Positions 4,551-5,554 of a DNA stretch of 5,554 bases are shown one piece after another (the stretch's first letter is position 1; each line of letters starts with the position of its first letter). The notes under the pieces were generated by a model, which was given only the letters and a program-made list of their open reading frames with translations, did not search any database and was not told the origin of the DNA. Made by a program: the position numbers and the translations under genes. Source of the DNA: Candidatus Woesearchaeota archaeon. Its GTDB lineage: Archaea; Nanoarchaeota; Nanoarchaeia; Woesearchaeales; CALCXY01. The stretch spans positions 1-5,554 of the forward strand of contig JASMFX010000083.1 in NCBI GenBank assembly GCA_030751555.1, in the 5' to 3' direction.

Positions 4551-5554
4551 AGGACAGATTGCATTGTATATGATCATTGGAATGGTGGTTTTGATAGGTG
4601 TTGGTGTGTTTATTTATTCTACCACTTCTGCAGGTGATGAAGAGTCCTATCAATTCATTGATATGCCTTTTGAGGTCCAGCCTCTTAAGAATCTTGTAGA
4701 CGGATGTCTAGATGAGGCGATAGACAAGGGAGTCTATTACTCTGCTATGTTGGGTGGAAGGATATACGATACTTCTCTCAGACTAAATACTGATCGCGAA
4801 GAGTTGAACTACTATTATGTAGAAGGGATATTGACAACACCTCCTAAAGTAGAGATTACTTCAGATCTTGCATTCTTTATCCAAAATGAGGTTGGATTTT
4901 GCCTGGAGAGGAGGAAAGAGGCTGGAGAGGTATCTTACAACTTTACAATGGGTGAGGCTGAGGGTGAAGTCTACATAGAGGATGAGGAAATAGTTGTTAT
5001 TATTGATCCTAAGGTGAAGATTTTCTACAACAATAACGAAAACAGATTTACCCTTCCTAAATATTACAAGAAAGTCGGCTACCGGTTAGGTTATCTTCAC
5101 GGGATTGCAGTTGATTTCGCACAGGGACTTCTAGATGATAATAATCGTCTTTCTCTTCAGCTTCCGGATGATGAGCACCTCAACGCTAAAGTCATGATCT
5201 ACAGTGATAATACTGTTATATTTACCATTGCTGATGAGAATGTGCCACGAGGTAATACTCCACTTGTTTTCTCCTTTATTATCCAGCACAGTGCAACCCC
5301 TACTCCAGAATTGGTATATATCCCTGATTGGAAGCTTGAGCAGGGAAGAGAATTTGCATACCAGGTGGAGATGGAAAAATTCGAGGGGAATGTCTTTTTC
5401 TATACAAATGATCCATTAGTCCCGATAGATTCCCAGACCGGTCTGATCAATTTTACTCCTCAGTTTGCTGGAGAGTTTGCTATTCGTGTAGGTGTGGAAA
5501 GTTTTGCTGGGAAAAACGATGAGCAGCAGGTTAATTTCATGGTGGAGCCTCATA
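4540..5554 (+). CDS. Secreted membrane-anchored protein, KGQ signal and Ig-like domain (C-terminus missing)
   Basis: 338 codons are visible and the frame is open to the right edge. The N-terminus MRSKGQIALYMIIG followed by a hydrophobic stretch to about residue 26 resembles the archaeal class III (pilin-like, DUF361) signal. In those proteins a prepilin peptidase cuts between Gly and Gln; here that would be after Gly5. It lacks the common Ser at +3 and Glu at +5, so it may instead stay as an N-terminal anchor with the rest outside. The region to about 245 contains Cys56 (VDGCLDEAIDKG, then MLGGRIY) and Cys121 (EVGFCLERR), a pattern I associate with an uncharacterised DPANN surface family, perhaps forming a disulfide. 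Residues about 257-336 resemble a He_PIG/cadherin-like domain: LEQGREFAYQVE, then IDSQTGLINFTPQFAGEF. The start is set by a strong GGAGG inside the preceding RHH gene, overlapped by 11 bp. Function unknown; attachment or surface structure is inference. Confidence 0.85.
   Translation, partial: MRSKGQIALYMIIGMVVLIGVGVFIYSTTSAGDEESYQFIDMPFEVQPLKNLVDGCLDEAIDKGVYYSAMLGGRIYDTSLRLNTDREELNYYYVEGILTTPPKVEITSDLAFFIQNEVGFCLERRKEAGEVSYNFTMGEAEGEVYIEDEEIVVIIDPKVKIFYNNNENRFTLPKYYKKVGYRLGYLHGIAVDFAQGLLDDNNRLSLQLPDDEHLNAKVMIYSDNTVIFTIADENVPRGNTPLVFSFIIQHSATPTPELVYIPDWKLEQGREFAYQVEMEKFEGNVFFYTNDPLVPIDSQTGLINFTPQFAGEFAIRVGVESFAGKNDEQQVNFMVEPH

Noticed and set aside
5204..5419. Plus-strand 71-codon frame
   Set aside because: Out-of-frame shadow inside the secreted-protein gene, whose own frame is continuous and shows a recognisable Ig-like domain.

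Overview
The window reads as chromosomal DNA of an archaeon, most likely a DPANN lineage of the Woesearchaeota/Pacearchaeota type. The evidence is an archaeal/eukaryal-type isoleucyl-tRNA synthetase, archaeal BRE+TATA promoters placed so that most mRNAs would be leaderless, low GC content, and a membrane-anchored secreted protein of a type I associate with these lineages (N-terminal KGQ motif, two spaced Cys, Ig-like C-terminal domain). The lineage call is inference; the archaeal call is firm.

Layout. 1-2435 (minus): 811 codons of ileS, which runs off the left edge and lacks its C-terminus. 2482-3266 (minus): a two-gene operon with an ATGA overlap, encoding a minimal nucleotidyltransferase-fold protein (191 aa) followed by a lysine-rich 70-aa protein; it resembles a toxin-antitoxin-type pair. 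3267-3612: a 346-bp gap with a 26-bp repeat copy, GC-rich hairpins, a long inverted repeat and the promoter/operator of the next gene. 3613-3873 (plus): an 86-aa ribbon-helix-helix (RHH) protein that meets, tail to tail with an 8-bp overlap, a VapC-like PIN-domain protein (minus, start at 4273). 4274-4400: a short divergent control region with the second copy of the 26-bp repeat. 4401-4550 (plus): a 49-aa RHH protein whose end overlaps by 11 bp the start (4540) of a secreted, membrane-anchored protein that runs off the right edge.

How it may work together. The middle of the window is an accessory island of toxin/antitoxin-like and RHH regulator genes between a housekeeping gene and a cell-surface gene. 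The most striking non-coding signal is a 26-bp sequence, one mismatch between copies, at the same distance (about -36 to -61 relative to the predicted start site) upstream of both minus-strand promoters: that of the nucleotidyltransferase operon and that of the PIN gene. The second copy also touches the BRE of the divergent RHH/secreted-protein operon. This suggests one regulator controlling up to three units, or a roughly 1-kb RHH/PIN module bounded by direct repeats. No tRNA, rRNA, CRISPR array or recognisable transposase gene was seen.
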